From Metallococcus carri (lineage in GTDB: Bacteria; Actinomycetota; Actinomycetes; Actinomycetales; Dermatophilaceae): DNA of 64,000 bases. The notes under the pieces were generated by a model. That model was not told the DNA's origin. It was given only the letters and a program-made list of their open reading frames with translations, and ran no database searches. The stretch is taken from positions 1 through 64,000 of the forward strand of contig NZ_JAAOIV010000014.1 in the NCBI RefSeq assembly GCF_011440275.1, written 5' to 3'. Position 1 is the stretch's first letter. The number at the start of each line of letters is the position of its first letter. Below are positions 34,613-43,216 of the stretch, piece by piece. The translations under genes and the position numbers were made by a program.

Positions 34613-35815
34613 TCAGCGGAGCGATCCCCGGAAGAGGACATCGAGCACTTGGGGCGCGTGGAACCGTCGGTTGTAGTTGCGTTCGCCGTACTCAGCCAGG
34701 ATCTCGAGGGCGACCATCTTGTCGATGAGGCGTTTGGCGCCCGCGTACTTGATCCCGAGCGCCTCAGCCGCCTGATTCACCGTGAAGGTTGGCCGCGCCA
34801 CCGCAAGGTCGATGAGCAGCCGGGCGTTGGCGGCTCGCAGCGACGACCGTTGCAACTGTTCCTTCAGTTGTGACTGCACCTCGGTGAGGGCGAGCATGCT
34901 CGTCCGAGCTCGGTCGGCGGACACGGCCAGGCCCTCGGCGAATAGCGTGACCCAAGCCGACCAGTCGCCGGTCGTCGAGACACCGAGGAGCGCGTCGTAG
35001 TAGAGCTGTCGTCGAGTCTCGAACCACGGCGACACGGTGATGGTCGGCTCGGTGAGCACGCCAGCTAAGTGGAGTTGAAGGACGATGAACAGTCGGCCGA
35101 TGCGGCCGTTGCCGTCATGGAAGGGGTGGAGAGCCTCGAACGTGTAGTGGCCGATCGCCGCTGCCACGACCGGGTCGATCGTCGCGCTGTGGTCGGTCTG
35201 CATCCAGTCCAGCAAATCCCGCACACGGGCTGTGAGGTCATCGCCGGGCGGGTGCGGCACGAACCTCGCGGCCTCGATTGGATGCGCGGTCGGAGGCGCG
35301 TCGTCGCGTCGTCCGATCACCACCTGGACGCGCCGGATGCCGTGGTATGCGCGCTCCGAGCGGGTGCCCGCCAGCAGCAGGCGATGGAGTTCAGCCAGCC
35401 CTGGGATTGACCATGGGCGTCCTGCCTCATTCCACTCATACGCCCTCTCGGCGACGGTCACGAAGTTGAGTACCTCGCGGAGCGAAGGGTCCTGATCTTC
35501 GTGCGGTTCTTCGGCGATGACTCGCGCAAGAGGCTCGTATGTACCCTCGAGTGCTGCTGTCGCTTGGGCCTCGATCCGCAGGGCGGTCTGGCGGAAGAGG
35601 CGAGGGTTCGGCAGCCGAGCAGCGGTGGCGTCCAGTGCGGCGAGAGCTGCCCTGGCGCGAGCGACGGCGCGATAGGCGTCGGCGGTGAGGTCAGGGCTGG
35701 CATCGGTAACCGGTTCCGGCACGAAGGCGAAGTGTCGCCAGTCGCCCTGGTGTGACGTGCCCGAGATCGGCACGAGCTCGCCGGTCGGGCTGTTTTGGAA
35801 CAATCTCACGTCCAC
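34613..35815 (-). CDS. Fic family protein with winged-helix C-terminus
   Basis: A 400-residue Fic protein that would attach AMP to a target hydroxyl. The active site is HPFHDGNGR (residues 230-238). The self-inhibition motif TAALEG (T86-E90-G91) lies in the N-terminal part, so this is a class II Fic. The C-terminal ~80 residues form a winged-helix (TVNQAAEALGIKYAGAKRLIDKM). Target not known. Its promoter region (35816-35878) is AT-rich compared with the surroundings, a mild hint of acquisition. Confidence 0.9.
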   Translation of the reverse strand: MDVRLFQNSPTGELVPISGTSHQGDWRHFAFVPEPVTDASPDLTADAYRAVARARAALAALDATAARLPNPRLFRQTALRIEAQATAALEGTYEPLARVIAEEPHEDQDPSLREVLNFVTVAERAYEWNEAGRPWSIPGLAELHRLLLAGTRSERAYHGIRRVQVVIGRRDDAPPTAHPIEAARFVPHPPGDDLTARVRDLLDWMQTDHSATIDPVVAAAIGHYTFEALHPFHDGNGRIGRLFIVLQLHLAGVLTEPTITVSPWFETRRQLYYDALLGVSTTGDWSAWVTLFAEGLAVSADRARTSMLALTEVQSQLKEQLQRSSLRAANARLLIDLAVARPTFTVNQAAEALGIKYAGAKRLIDKMVALEILAEYGERNYNRRFHAPQVLDVLFRGSLR

Positions 35816-35878
35816 ATTTACACAATACCGCCCCTTGCAGATAATTACATCGGTGGAAGTTATCCGTGTGAGCGTTGA

Positions 35879-36796
35879 TCAGTCGAGGAGCTGACGCACG
35901 CCCTCGCGGTAGGTCGTCACCGGGAAGTCCGGGAAGCGCTCGGCGAACTTCGTGCTGTCGAAGATGTTGTCGCCCTGGTAGCGCACCAGCAGTTCGTACA
36001 TCTCGTCCAGCGGTTTCACGAACCGGCGGCCGAGCCGGAAGGCGAGCATCGGCAGCACCGTGTAGCCGAGTTTGCGGCCGGTGACCTCGCTCGCGAGGGC
36101 GACCAGCTCGGCATACGTCTTGCGGTTGGGGTCGATCGGCAGGTGCCAGGTCTGCCCGTACGCGTCCGGGGTGTTGCCGAGCAGTGCCAGCGCGCGGCTC
36201 GCGTCCGGGGTCCAGATGAGGGAGCGCTTGGTGTGCGCGTTCACCGGGACGAACGGGCGCTTGCCGGCCCGAATCCGTTCAAAGACAAGGGAATTGGTGT
36301 AGCTCTTGGTCGGCGGCGGGCCGTAGAACTCCGGCGCCCGGCCGATCAGGCCCTCGACCCGGCCCGCCTCCATCGCGTCGAGCAGCATCGTCGCCAGCTG
36401 TCCGCGCACCCGTCCCTTGCGTCCGCCCGGGGCGTATGCCGTCTGCTCGGTCTGGGTGGTCGGCGTGCCGGGATACATATAGGTGTTGTCGAAGAAGACG
36501 AGCTTGGTGCCGTGCTCTGCGCACGCGTCGATCACGTTGCGCATCATCACCGGGAACCGCCGCTCCCACAGCTCGGAGTCCAGCGGTAGCCCCACGGTCA
36601 GGTAGGCGATGTCGCTGCCCGCGACGGCTCGGCTGGTCGCCGTGGCGTCGGTAAGGTCGGCGGTGACGAGTTCGTCGGTGTCGTTCACCGCCGCCGGCTT
36701 GCGGCTGACGAGGCGAATCTCGTTGGTATGACGGCGATTCAGCTCGCGGGCGAGCTCGTCGGCGATCGGTCCGCCGGCTCCGAGGATGGTCTGCAT
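35879..36796 (-). CDS. NmrA/SDR-type NAD(P)-binding epimerase-like protein
   Basis: A 305-residue extended short-chain dehydrogenase-type protein. The N-terminal TILGAGGPIADELARELN is a GxGGxxG-like dinucleotide site. FFDNTYMYPG holds the tyrosine, but a clear YxxxK is not seen. No catalytic assignment possible. ATG 36796 follows CAGGAGAAACGC. It is the last of three same-strand genes with the DJ-1 and acetoacetate-decarboxylase-like genes, with only 24-28-base gaps. Confidence 0.78.
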   Translation of the reverse strand: MQTILGAGGPIADELARELNRRHTNEIRLVSRKPAAVNDTDELVTADLTDATATSRAVAGSDIAYLTVGLPLDSELWERRFPVMMRNVIDACAEHGTKLVFFDNTYMYPGTPTTQTEQTAYAPGGRKGRVRGQLATMLLDAMEAGRVEGLIGRAPEFYGPPPTKSYTNSLVFERIRAGKRPFVPVNAHTKRSLIWTPDASRALALLGNTPDAYGQTWHLPIDPNRKTYAELVALASEVTGRKLGYTVLPMLAFRLGRRFVKPLDEMYELLVRYQGDNIFDSTKFAERFPDFPVTTYREGVRQLLD

Positions 36797-36824
36797 GCGT
36801 TTCTCCTGAGGCTTGCCGAGCGGC

Positions 36825-37526
36825 TCAGCCGAGGTCGCGAACGAGCCGGGTGGCGAGCTGGTGGGACGACTGCGGGTTCTGACCCGAGTAGAGGTTGCCG
36901 TCGACCACGACATACGGACGCAGTGGGACGCGCGCCTTGGAGTAGTCCACGCCGGCCTCCTTGACCTTGTCCTCCAGCAGCCAATTCGCTTTCCAGGCAA
37001 AGGGATTCAGTCGTTCCTCGGCGTTGGACAGGCCGGTCATCCGGCGCCCGGCGAAGGCGTTGGTGCCGTCCTCGCGCTGCGCCGCGAGGATCGCGGCCGG
37101 GGCGTGGCACAGCAGCGCGAGGGGACGGCCGGAGTCGAGCCGCTGGGTGAGCAGAGCACCCGAGACGGGGTCGACCGCGAGGTCCTCCATCGGTCCGTGC
37201 CCGCCGGGATAGAACACCAGGTCGTAGTCGTCGGGGTCGACGTCGGCGAGCACGGCCGGGTGGGCGAGCACCGGCTCAAGCGCGTCGAGCTGCTCCCGCA
37301 ACTTGCGGGTCTTGGCCGGCAGTCCGCCGCCCTGCAGGGACAGGCTCAACTCGTCGACGATCGGGGTGGCGCCGCCGGGCGTCGCGATCGTGACATCCCA
37401 CCCGGCGTCGCGGAAGGTCGTGTAGGGCACGACGAACTCCTCTGCCCAGAAGCCGGTCGGGTGTTGCGTGCCGTCGCGCAGAGTCCAGTGGCGGGCGGCG
37501 GTCAGAACCATGAGAACTGTGGTCAT
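36825..37526 (-). CDS. Hsp31/DJ-1-type glutamine amidotransferase-like protein
   Basis: A 233-residue DJ-1/PfpI superfamily protein of the Hsp31-like group. The nucleophile cysteine is in LCHAPAAI, preceded by FYPGGHGPMEDL with the conserved glycine-rich elbow. Relatives act as glyoxalase III or protein/nucleotide deglycases against methylglyoxal. The ATG overlaps ACTGTGGTC upstream without an obvious strong ribosome site. Middle gene of the three-gene operon. Confidence 0.85.
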   Translation of the reverse strand: MTTVLMVLTAARHWTLRDGTQHPTGFWAEEFVVPYTTFRDAGWDVTIATPGGATPIVDELSLSLQGGGLPAKTRKLREQLDALEPVLAHPAVLADVDPDDYDLVFYPGGHGPMEDLAVDPVSGALLTQRLDSGRPLALLCHAPAAILAAQREDGTNAFAGRRMTGLSNAEERLNPFAWKANWLLEDKVKEAGVDYSKARVPLRPYVVVDGNLYSGQNPQSSHQLATRLVRDLG

Positions 37527-37549
37527 CAGATCAGTCTTTCTGAGTTTCT

Positions 37550-38443
37550 TCAGAGTGAGGTCGGAGCGGGCAGGTGCAAGGCGAGCTGCCCGCGGGTCAT
37601 CACGTCGAACTGGATCGTGCGGATCGGCTTGAGCGAGCGCAGGTCATCCGACAGGCGGCCCTCGCCGAGCGTGAGTTGCACGCCGCGCGGCAGCCGCGTC
37701 GTGCCGGCGGCGAGGACGTTGGTCTGGCTGAGCGTGGCGTGCCAGTCGCCGTCGATCCGGGTGTATGACGTGAGCGAGGACACCCGCGCGCCACTCGGCG
37801 ACACCTTCTGCGCGGGGGTCGGGGCGGACAGGGTGAGGTCGGTGCCGCCGGCGTCATTGGTGACCCGCGAGGTCACGCGGGCGTCGTCGATCTCGACGTC
37901 GATGGGCGTCACCCACTTGGGGAAGCCGTAGCCCTCCTTGCCGCGGAGCTGGGCGATCGCGGTGTTGACCGGCAGCGACAGGACGTAGGCGTGCAGATGG
38001 TCGTTCTTCAGTGCGGCCACCAGGTCGATCGGGCCGAGCCCGCCGTGCCGCGCCGGCTTCACCGCGATGGCGGTCGCGACCTCGGTGTAGAAGTCGATGT
38101 CGCACACGTCATACCGGAAGAACATGGTCGAGACCAGGCCGAGGCCGGGTGCCACCTCGAGCGGGTCGAGCGGCTCGGGCAGCCGTCGGCGGATCGCCGA
38201 GGTCGGCGCGAGCATGGTGAGGCGCGCGGTGGAGATCGCGTAGTAGAAGTTCGGCGTCCAGGTCGGGCCGATGGGCGTGTCGACGTGCGTCTTCGGCTGG
38301 GTGCGGAAGAAGTCAACGCCGGGCACACGCGGATCCGCGGCGATCGCGTCGAGGTCGGGTCGCATCCGATAGCGGTCGAAGAAGCCACCGCTCGGCACGT
38401 CGACCTGGTGGCCGCCGAGATCAACGGTCGTCGTTGCTGCCAT
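37550..38443 (-). CDS. Acetoacetate-decarboxylase-family protein
   Basis: A 297-residue ADC family protein. The catalytic-lysine motif region appears as GKEGYGFPKWVTPIDV, and N-terminal half SGGFFDRYRMR is typical of actinobacterial homologues. ADC enzymes form a Schiff base with a beta-keto acid. Whether acetoacetate is the substrate is uncertain. ATG 38443 is used rather than an ATG-free longer frame that would cover the inverted repeat at 38460-38480. First gene of an operon with the Hsp31-like and SDR genes. Confidence 0.78.
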   Translation of the reverse strand: MAATTTVDLGGHQVDVPSGGFFDRYRMRPDLDAIAADPRVPGVDFFRTQPKTHVDTPIGPTWTPNFYYAISTARLTMLAPTSAIRRRLPEPLDPLEVAPGLGLVSTMFFRYDVCDIDFYTEVATAIAVKPARHGGLGPIDLVAALKNDHLHAYVLSLPVNTAIAQLRGKEGYGFPKWVTPIDVEIDDARVTSRVTNDAGGTDLTLSAPTPAQKVSPSGARVSSLTSYTRIDGDWHATLSQTNVLAAGTTRLPRGVQLTLGEGRLSDDLRSLKPIRTIQFDVMTRGQLALHLPAPTSL

Positions 38444-38459
38444 GAGTCCCCCGGTCGGT

Positions 38460-38480
38460 GATGTATACGGTGCGTACATC
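38460..38480. promoter_or_regulatory. GATGTA-N9-TACATC inverted repeat before the ADC-like operon
   Basis: Half-sites GATGTA and TACATC separated by 9 bases, 17 bases upstream of the ADC-like start codon. The same pattern and spacing occurs at 13043-13063 next to padR. It is a likely repressor-binding site. Confidence 0.55.
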
Positions 38481-38648
38481 GATGGTAGGCGGCGATGTGA
38501 GCAGTGTCAACAGCGGGTATGCCGTCGCCACCCGGCCGGCAGGGTTGACCGGATGCGGCGACCCCTGTGACGCTGCGACCAGGCGCGCCCGATGGACCGC
38601 CGCCGACGCGGCATACGCCCGGCTCGTCATACCTCGAAGGAAGCGCAC

Positions 38649-39296
38649 ATGACCCGTGTCCGGCTCGACTTGAACATCTCGCTCGACGGCTATTCGCCGG
38701 CGCCCGGCGACTCGGCCGACAACCCGATGGGCGAGGACTGGGGCCGGGTCGTCGAGGCGTACACGGCGACCCGCACAATGCAGGAGCGCGTCTTCGGCGA
38801 CACGACCGGCAAGGGCACCACGGGAGTCGACGACCGCTATGCCGCAAGGCATTTCGAGGGCATCGGTGCCGAGATCATGGGCGCTGCGATGTTCGGTCTG
38901 CACACCTACCCCGACGACCCGAACTGGAAGGGCTGGTGGGGCGAGACGCCACCGTTCGGCACGCCGGTCTATGTCCTCACGCACACCGCGCCGCGCCCGT
39001 CGATCCCGATGAACGGCGGCACGACCTTCCACTTCCGCGAGGGCTCGATCCGCGACGTGCCCGCCGAGGCGACCGAGGCCGCCGCCGGCCAGGACGTGCG
39101 CGTCGGTGGCGGCATCGGCACCGCGCGCGAGTTCCTGCTCGCCGGGCTGGTCGACGAGCTGCACGTCGCGATGGCGCCGATCATCCTCGGCCACGGCAAC
39201 CGCGTCTGGGACGACCTGCGCGGTCTCGAGGACACCCACCGCGTCACCTCGGAAGTCGCCGAGAGTGGGGTCATCCACGTCACCTTCGCGCGCTAG
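38649..39296 (+). CDS. Dihydrofolate reductase/RibD C-terminal domain protein
   Basis: A 215-residue reductase-like protein: LDLNISLDGY start, GRVVEAY, and VGGGIGTAREFLLAGLVDELHVAMAPIILG near the end, as in the RibD/HTP-reductase fold. It uses NADPH in relatives; the substrate is uncertain and thymidylate-cycle DHFR activity is unlikely. ATG 38649 follows GAAGGAAGC. Divergent from the ADC-like operon. Confidence 0.85.
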   Translation: MTRVRLDLNISLDGYSPAPGDSADNPMGEDWGRVVEAYTATRTMQERVFGDTTGKGTTGVDDRYAARHFEGIGAEIMGAAMFGLHTYPDDPNWKGWWGETPPFGTPVYVLTHTAPRPSIPMNGGTTFHFREGSIRDVPAEATEAAAGQDVRVGGGIGTAREFLLAGLVDELHVAMAPIILGHGNRVWDDLRGLEDTHRVTSEVAESGVIHVTFAR

Positions 39297-39517
39297 CTGA
39301 TGCCGTATGCCGTGTGCCGTATGCCGTGTGCTCGCCTCGCGCGGGCGCTTGGCCTGGCTCGGCGGCCCACCTCTGGCGCGGGCGGTTACGCCTGGCACGC
39401 CAGTTGGCATCTGGCACGGCGTGCGGTGCCAGACGTGCGTTCTTGCGCCAGACGTGCGTCAAGGCTCCGGAGTGGCGGTCGCTATTGCCGCCGGAATCCT
39501 CTACTACGGGTGTCGTG
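39297..39517. repeat. Repeat-rich spacer: GTATGCCG runs, TGGCAC/GTGCCA palindromes, inverted third copy of the 18.94-kb element
   Basis: Starts with GTATGCCG/GTGTGCCG runs at 39303-39330. Several TGGCAC...GTGCCA palindromes and a doubled GCCAGACGTGCG (39428, 39446) follow. GGTCGCTATTGCC at 39477 and GAATCCTCTACTACGGGTG at 39494-39512 match the element at 18941-19040, but with the modules inverted. No gene. Confidence 0.8.
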
Positions 39518-40369
39518 TCAGCCGCCGAGCTCGGCCAGGATGTAGATCGCCAGGAAGCCGATGAAGAAGAGCGCCGACAGCAGCCAGGTTTCGGTCTGTT
39601 CATGAGCCTCGACGATGAGCTCCTCGACCGCGAGGTACATCAACGCGGCAGCACCGAAGGCGAGGCCGAGGGCCAGCACCTGCGAGGAGGCGCCGCCGAG
39701 CACGTACGCACCACCGATGGCACCGACTGCGGTGAGCAGGCCGAGCGCCGCACTGATGCCGGCAGCCTTGGGGCCAGGCACATTGCGGTCGATGAGTTCA
39801 CCGGACACTGACAGGGCGAGGAACACCACTTCGAGGGTCAGCGCGATGGTCAGGATGATGCCGGTCGCGGCGCTCATGGTGACGCTCAGGCCGACGAGCA
39901 ATCCGTCGATCAGCAGGTCGATCGCCACGGTGACCAGCAGACCCAGGGGCAGCGCCGCAGCGGCTGCCTTGGTGACCGAGCCCGAGCGCTGACCACCGCT
40001 GGCCGCGGAGCCACCGCTTGCCGCGGCGCCCTCACTGGCCGCAGCGCCACCGCGTTCTGAAGCGGCCCCGGCCGGTTCCGCGCCGGCTGGCTCCATGCCG
40101 GCCTCGATCCGTCGCCCCCACGCGCCGAGCACGAGCATCAGCACCACGCCGATGCTGAACCCGGCAACTGCCCACGGCAGATTGCCCTGGTGCTGCAGAT
40201 CCGGCAGCACCTCACCAACGAGCGCGGCGATCACCACGCCGGCGGCGAAATGCTGCACGCCAGCGACCACCCGCGCGCTGGGTCGGCGCACCGCCGTGAT
40301 CGCGGCACCGATGGCAGCGGCGACGACCGGAAAGGCGACGAGCACTGCCGCCCGGGACACTTCGTTCAC
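39518..40369 (-). CDS. ZIP-family metal transporter
   Basis: A 283-residue membrane protein with about eight helices and a low-complexity Gly/Ala/Ser loop (residues ~85-125). ZIP-like features are HFAAGVVIAALVGEVLPD in an early helix and VAIDLLIDGLLVGLS in a later one. The classical HNFPEG metal site is replaced by DLLIDG, so metal selectivity may differ. GTG at 40369 overlaps the arsR stop by four bases (GTGA), so it is coupled to the regulator. Confidence 0.75.
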   Translation of the reverse strand: MNEVSRAAVLVAFPVVAAAIGAAITAVRRPSARVVAGVQHFAAGVVIAALVGEVLPDLQHQGNLPWAVAGFSIGVVLMLVLGAWGRRIEAGMEPAGAEPAGAASERGGAAASEGAAASGGSAASGGQRSGSVTKAAAAALPLGLLVTVAIDLLIDGLLVGLSVTMSAATGIILTIALTLEVVFLALSVSGELIDRNVPGPKAAGISAALGLLTAVGAIGGAYVLGGASSQVLALGLAFGAAALMYLAVEELIVEAHEQTETWLLSALFFIGFLAIYILAELGG

Positions 40370-40752
40370 TGGGCAACCTCCGCAGGGTGCAGGGGAGTGG
40401 CGTGTTCGGTGTGGCTGCGGCCGAGGTCCAGCAGCATCCGCACGTGCGCGTCCTCGAGCCGGTAGTAGGCGCGTCGCCCGCGGCGGCTGACCGCCACGAC
40501 CCGGTGGGCTCGCAGCAGCCGGAGCGCGTGCGACACCGCCGATTCGCTCATCGCACAGGTGGCCGCCAGATCGCAGACGCACAACTCGCCCGCCTCGGAC
40601 AACGCGACAAGCAGGCGGAGGCGGTTGGGGTCACCGAGCAACGCGAAGACATCGGCGAGGTTCTTCACCTCGGGGCTTGACGGCATCCGCGTCCGGACGT
40701 CGGAAACCCGCTCGGGGTCGACGAGCCGGTCCTCGCAGGTGTCACGCATCAC
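40366..40752 (-). CDS. ArsR/SmtB-family zinc-type repressor
   Basis: A 128-residue metal-sensing repressor. The winged helix contains ELCVCDLAATCAMSESAVSHALRLL, with a CVC pair. A C-terminal DAHVRMLLDLGRSHTEH fits the alpha-5 zinc site DxHx10HxxH exactly. It should release DNA when zinc or a similar metal is high. It is divergent from a CDF exporter gene and coupled to the ZIP gene. ATG at 40752 (second Met 40749). Confidence 0.9.
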   Translation of the reverse strand: MMRDTCEDRLVDPERVSDVRTRMPSSPEVKNLADVFALLGDPNRLRLLVALSEAGELCVCDLAATCAMSESAVSHALRLLRAHRVVAVSRRGRRAYYRLEDAHVRMLLDLGRSHTEHATPLHPAEVAQ

Positions 40753-40817
40753 TCACTCCGATCTCGTGTCGATCCCGGTGGCGGATCGACGGGCCGCCAT
40801 ACATCGTCTAGTCTACA

Positions 40818-40843
40818 TGTGAACAGATATTCATACGTTCAGG
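40818..40843. promoter_or_regulatory. ArsR/SmtB-type operator TGAAC-N12-GTTCA
   Basis: TGAAC at 40820 and GTTCA at 40837-40841 form an inverted repeat around AGATATTCATAC in the divergent arsR-CDF spacer. This is the usual 12-2-12-type SmtB site. Confidence 0.7.
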
Positions 40844-40886
40844 GTTGACCAGGCGGTCGAGCCCTGAGGAACTAAGGAGTCAACCG

Positions 40887-41786
40887 GTGGGACACGACCA
40901 CGGCCACGGCGCGGTGACGGCCGGCGCACGGCACCGCAAGCCGCTGCTCATCGCATTCGGTCTGACCGCGACCTACATGGTCGTCGAGCTGATCGCGGGC
41001 ATCGTCACCGGTTCGCTCGCGCTGCTGTCCGACGCCGCGCACATGGGCACCGACGTGCTCGGCCTGGGGATGGCGCTCGCCGCGATCACCCTGGCCCAGC
41101 GCAAGAACGACTCCCAGCGCACCTTCGGCGCCTACCGGCTCGAAGTGCTGGCCGCGCTCGCCAATGGCGTGCTGTTGTTCGCGGTCGCCGCTTACGTCCT
41201 CTACGAAGCGGTGCAGCGCTTTAGCGCACCGCCGGAGATCCCCGGCATACCGCTGATGGTGGTAGCCGTGATCGGCCTGATCGTCAACATCATCAGCTTC
41301 CGGCTGCTGCAGGCTGGCGCGAAGGAGAGCCTCAATCTCAAGGGCGCCTACCTCGAGGTCTTCGCCGACATGCTCGGCTCGGTCGGCGTCATCGTCGCCG
41401 CGATCATCATCTACACGACCGGTTGGCAGTATGCCGACCCGATCATCGGCGCGGGCATCGGCCTGTTCATCCTGCCGCGCACGTGGAAGCTCACCGGCCA
41501 GGCTCTGCGCATCCTGATGGAAGCGGCGCCGCCCGGGGTCGACGTCGAGCAGGTGAAGGCGCAGATCGCCGAGATCGACGGCGTCGCCGAGGTGCACGAC
41601 CTGCACCTGTGGACGCTCACCTCGGGTCTGGAGACCGCCACGGGGCACGTCGTCCTGGAGGACGAATCGCAACTGCACGATGTGCTCGACCGGGTGCTGC
41701 ACTTCCTGGAGACCGAGTACCACGTCACCCACGCGACGATTCAGTGTGAGCCGCGGGCCCACCAGGATCAGGAGACCCCGATCTAG
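40887..41786 (+). CDS. Cation diffusion facilitator (zinc/metal exporter)
   Basis: A 299-residue CDF exporter with six membrane helices and a cytoplasmic ferredoxin-like tail. The N-terminal GHDHGHG is a His-rich loop. LLSDAAHMGTDVLGL holds the HxxxD site in helix II and YLEVFADMLGSVGV the partner site in helix V. The C-terminus has HDLHLWTLTSG. GTG 40887 follows TAAGGAGT. It is divergent from arsR with an operator between them, so export rises with metal. Confidence 0.93.
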   Translation: MGHDHGHGAVTAGARHRKPLLIAFGLTATYMVVELIAGIVTGSLALLSDAAHMGTDVLGLGMALAAITLAQRKNDSQRTFGAYRLEVLAALANGVLLFAVAAYVLYEAVQRFSAPPEIPGIPLMVVAVIGLIVNIISFRLLQAGAKESLNLKGAYLEVFADMLGSVGVIVAAIIIYTTGWQYADPIIGAGIGLFILPRTWKLTGQALRILMEAAPPGVDVEQVKAQIAEIDGVAEVHDLHLWTLTSGLETATGHVVLEDESQLHDVLDRVLHFLETEYHVTHATIQCEPRAHQDQETPI

Positions 41787-41792
41787 TCGGAC

Positions 41793-41835
41793 CTGGGTGC
41801 CCGGACCGCGCGGTATGCCGGTTCCGGGCACCCAG
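41793..41835 (+). terminator. Hairpin between CDF and secreted protein genes
   Basis: CTGGGTGCCCGGA pairs perfectly with its complement around a 17-base loop. It lies after the CDF stop and serves converging genes. Confidence 0.7.
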
Positions 41836-41920
41836 CCCTCGGACGTCAACGGCAGTTCGGCGGGCGGCCGCGGGTCGGCATACCCCCGTTCTTTGTCCGT
41901 ATGCCGGCCCGCGCGCCTGG

Positions 41921-43216
41921 TCAGCGCACCGAACTGTTCGAGACGCCGAGCTCGATGACCGAACCGGTCGGCAGGGCGCCGAGCGCCTGGCCGAGCACGA
42001 TGTAGATCATCGTCACCTGGATGCCGGTGGTGGTGCGGGTGACCTTGTGGAAGGTGACCCGGCCGAGCCCGGGCACGGTGACTGTGGTGTTGGGTGCCAC
42101 GGCCGGGGTGATGAGCGGGAACCCGGTCACCTTGAGCGAGCCGAAGCTCGACCGGTCAGTGGGGACCGGTGTCGCGGTGCGCGTCGCCCGGGTGGTGGTC
42201 GTGTCCGCGACGATGGCGCTCGCCGAGATCAGCCCGTTCAGCACGTTCGCCGAGGCGATGGTGTTGGTGGCACGCGAGCTGAGCGTCGGGTAGGTCGTCG
42301 ACGACGTGGTCGTCTTCGCCGCGCCGGCGGTCAGCACCGAGGGGACGCTGCCGCTGGCGACGCTCGCGGAGGCGGTGCCGCCCGAGCAGGGCACGGACAT
42401 GTACGACAGCGGTCCGGTCTTCACGACGCCGTTCGCCGCAGTGGCCTTGAGCGAATAGCCGAAGCCGCCGGCGAAACCGGCGGGCACCGCGGGCAGCGCG
42501 GCATACGACCGGCCGATCACGATGCGCGCGCCCGCTCCGAGGCCGAGCGCCTGACTCGTCATGGTGACGTCGAGCGCGGTGGTCTGAGTCGTGACGGTGG
42601 GCCCGTTGGCAGCCTTGGATTGTGCGTTCACGACGACCCGGCCGATGGTGGATCCGTTGAGCCGCAACGCAATCGTGGTGTTCGGGGCCGTGGTAGCCGA
42701 GATTGCGACGCCGTTGATCCGCAGGTTGGTGAGCGTCGTGCTGTTGGTGCCGGAGGCGGCACCGGCGGAGGTGTAGGTGGAGGTTGAGGTGGACCGCACC
42801 GCGTCGGCGGTGATCAGGCCGGAGAGCGCGCGCAGTGACTGCACCGAGACCGTCGAACGCGCGGTGCGGCTCGAGGTGGTGCCGATGCTCTGTGCGGAGC
42901 TGGCCACCGTGCCGGTCGTGACGGCACCGGCGTTGACCGACGCCAGGCTGTTGGTCCTGGTGAGGCCGGGCGTGGCCGTGCAGGAGATGGCGCTCCACGA
43001 GGTGGTGCCGGAGGTGATGCCGCTGCCGGCGAGCGCGCCGGAGATATAGGACGCGTAGGCGTAGGTGCTGTAACCCACGGAGCTCAGCGGGACCGGGGTG
43101 AGCGTGGTCAGCGTGGTCGGGCCCGTGGATGCGGTGGCGGTCGGGGCTGCGACTCCGGTCGCGAGGGTCAGCGCGAACGCCAGCAGCGCGAAAAGGGTTG
43201 AGCGAAGAGACGACAT
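41921..43216 (-). CDS. Secreted choice-of-anchor-P-type Thr/Ser-rich protein
   Basis: A 431-residue exported protein. It has a signal peptide at residues ~1-33 (STLFALLAFALTLATGVAA). The mature chain is very rich in Thr, Ser and Ala. Two similar halves each contain a LxxGxxxS/T...APNTTI/V motif (LRINGVAISATTAPNTTI and FPLITPAVAPNTTVTVPG) followed by VTM-type strands. This matches the actinobacterial choice-of-anchor-P repeat family. No enzyme motif, and the expected anchor at the C-terminus is not obvious. Role probably at the cell surface. Confidence 0.65.
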   Translation of the reverse strand: MSSLRSTLFALLAFALTLATGVAAPTATASTGPTTLTTLTPVPLSSVGYSTYAYASYISGALAGSGITSGTTSWSAISCTATPGLTRTNSLASVNAGAVTTGTVASSAQSIGTTSSRTARSTVSVQSLRALSGLITADAVRSTSTSTYTSAGAASGTNSTTLTNLRINGVAISATTAPNTTIALRLNGSTIGRVVVNAQSKAANGPTVTTQTTALDVTMTSQALGLGAGARIVIGRSYAALPAVPAGFAGGFGYSLKATAANGVVKTGPLSYMSVPCSGGTASASVASGSVPSVLTAGAAKTTTSSTTYPTLSSRATNTIASANVLNGLISASAIVADTTTTRATRTATPVPTDRSSFGSLKVTGFPLITPAVAPNTTVTVPGLGRVTFHKVTRTTTGIQVTMIYIVLGQALGALPTGSVIELGVSNSSVR

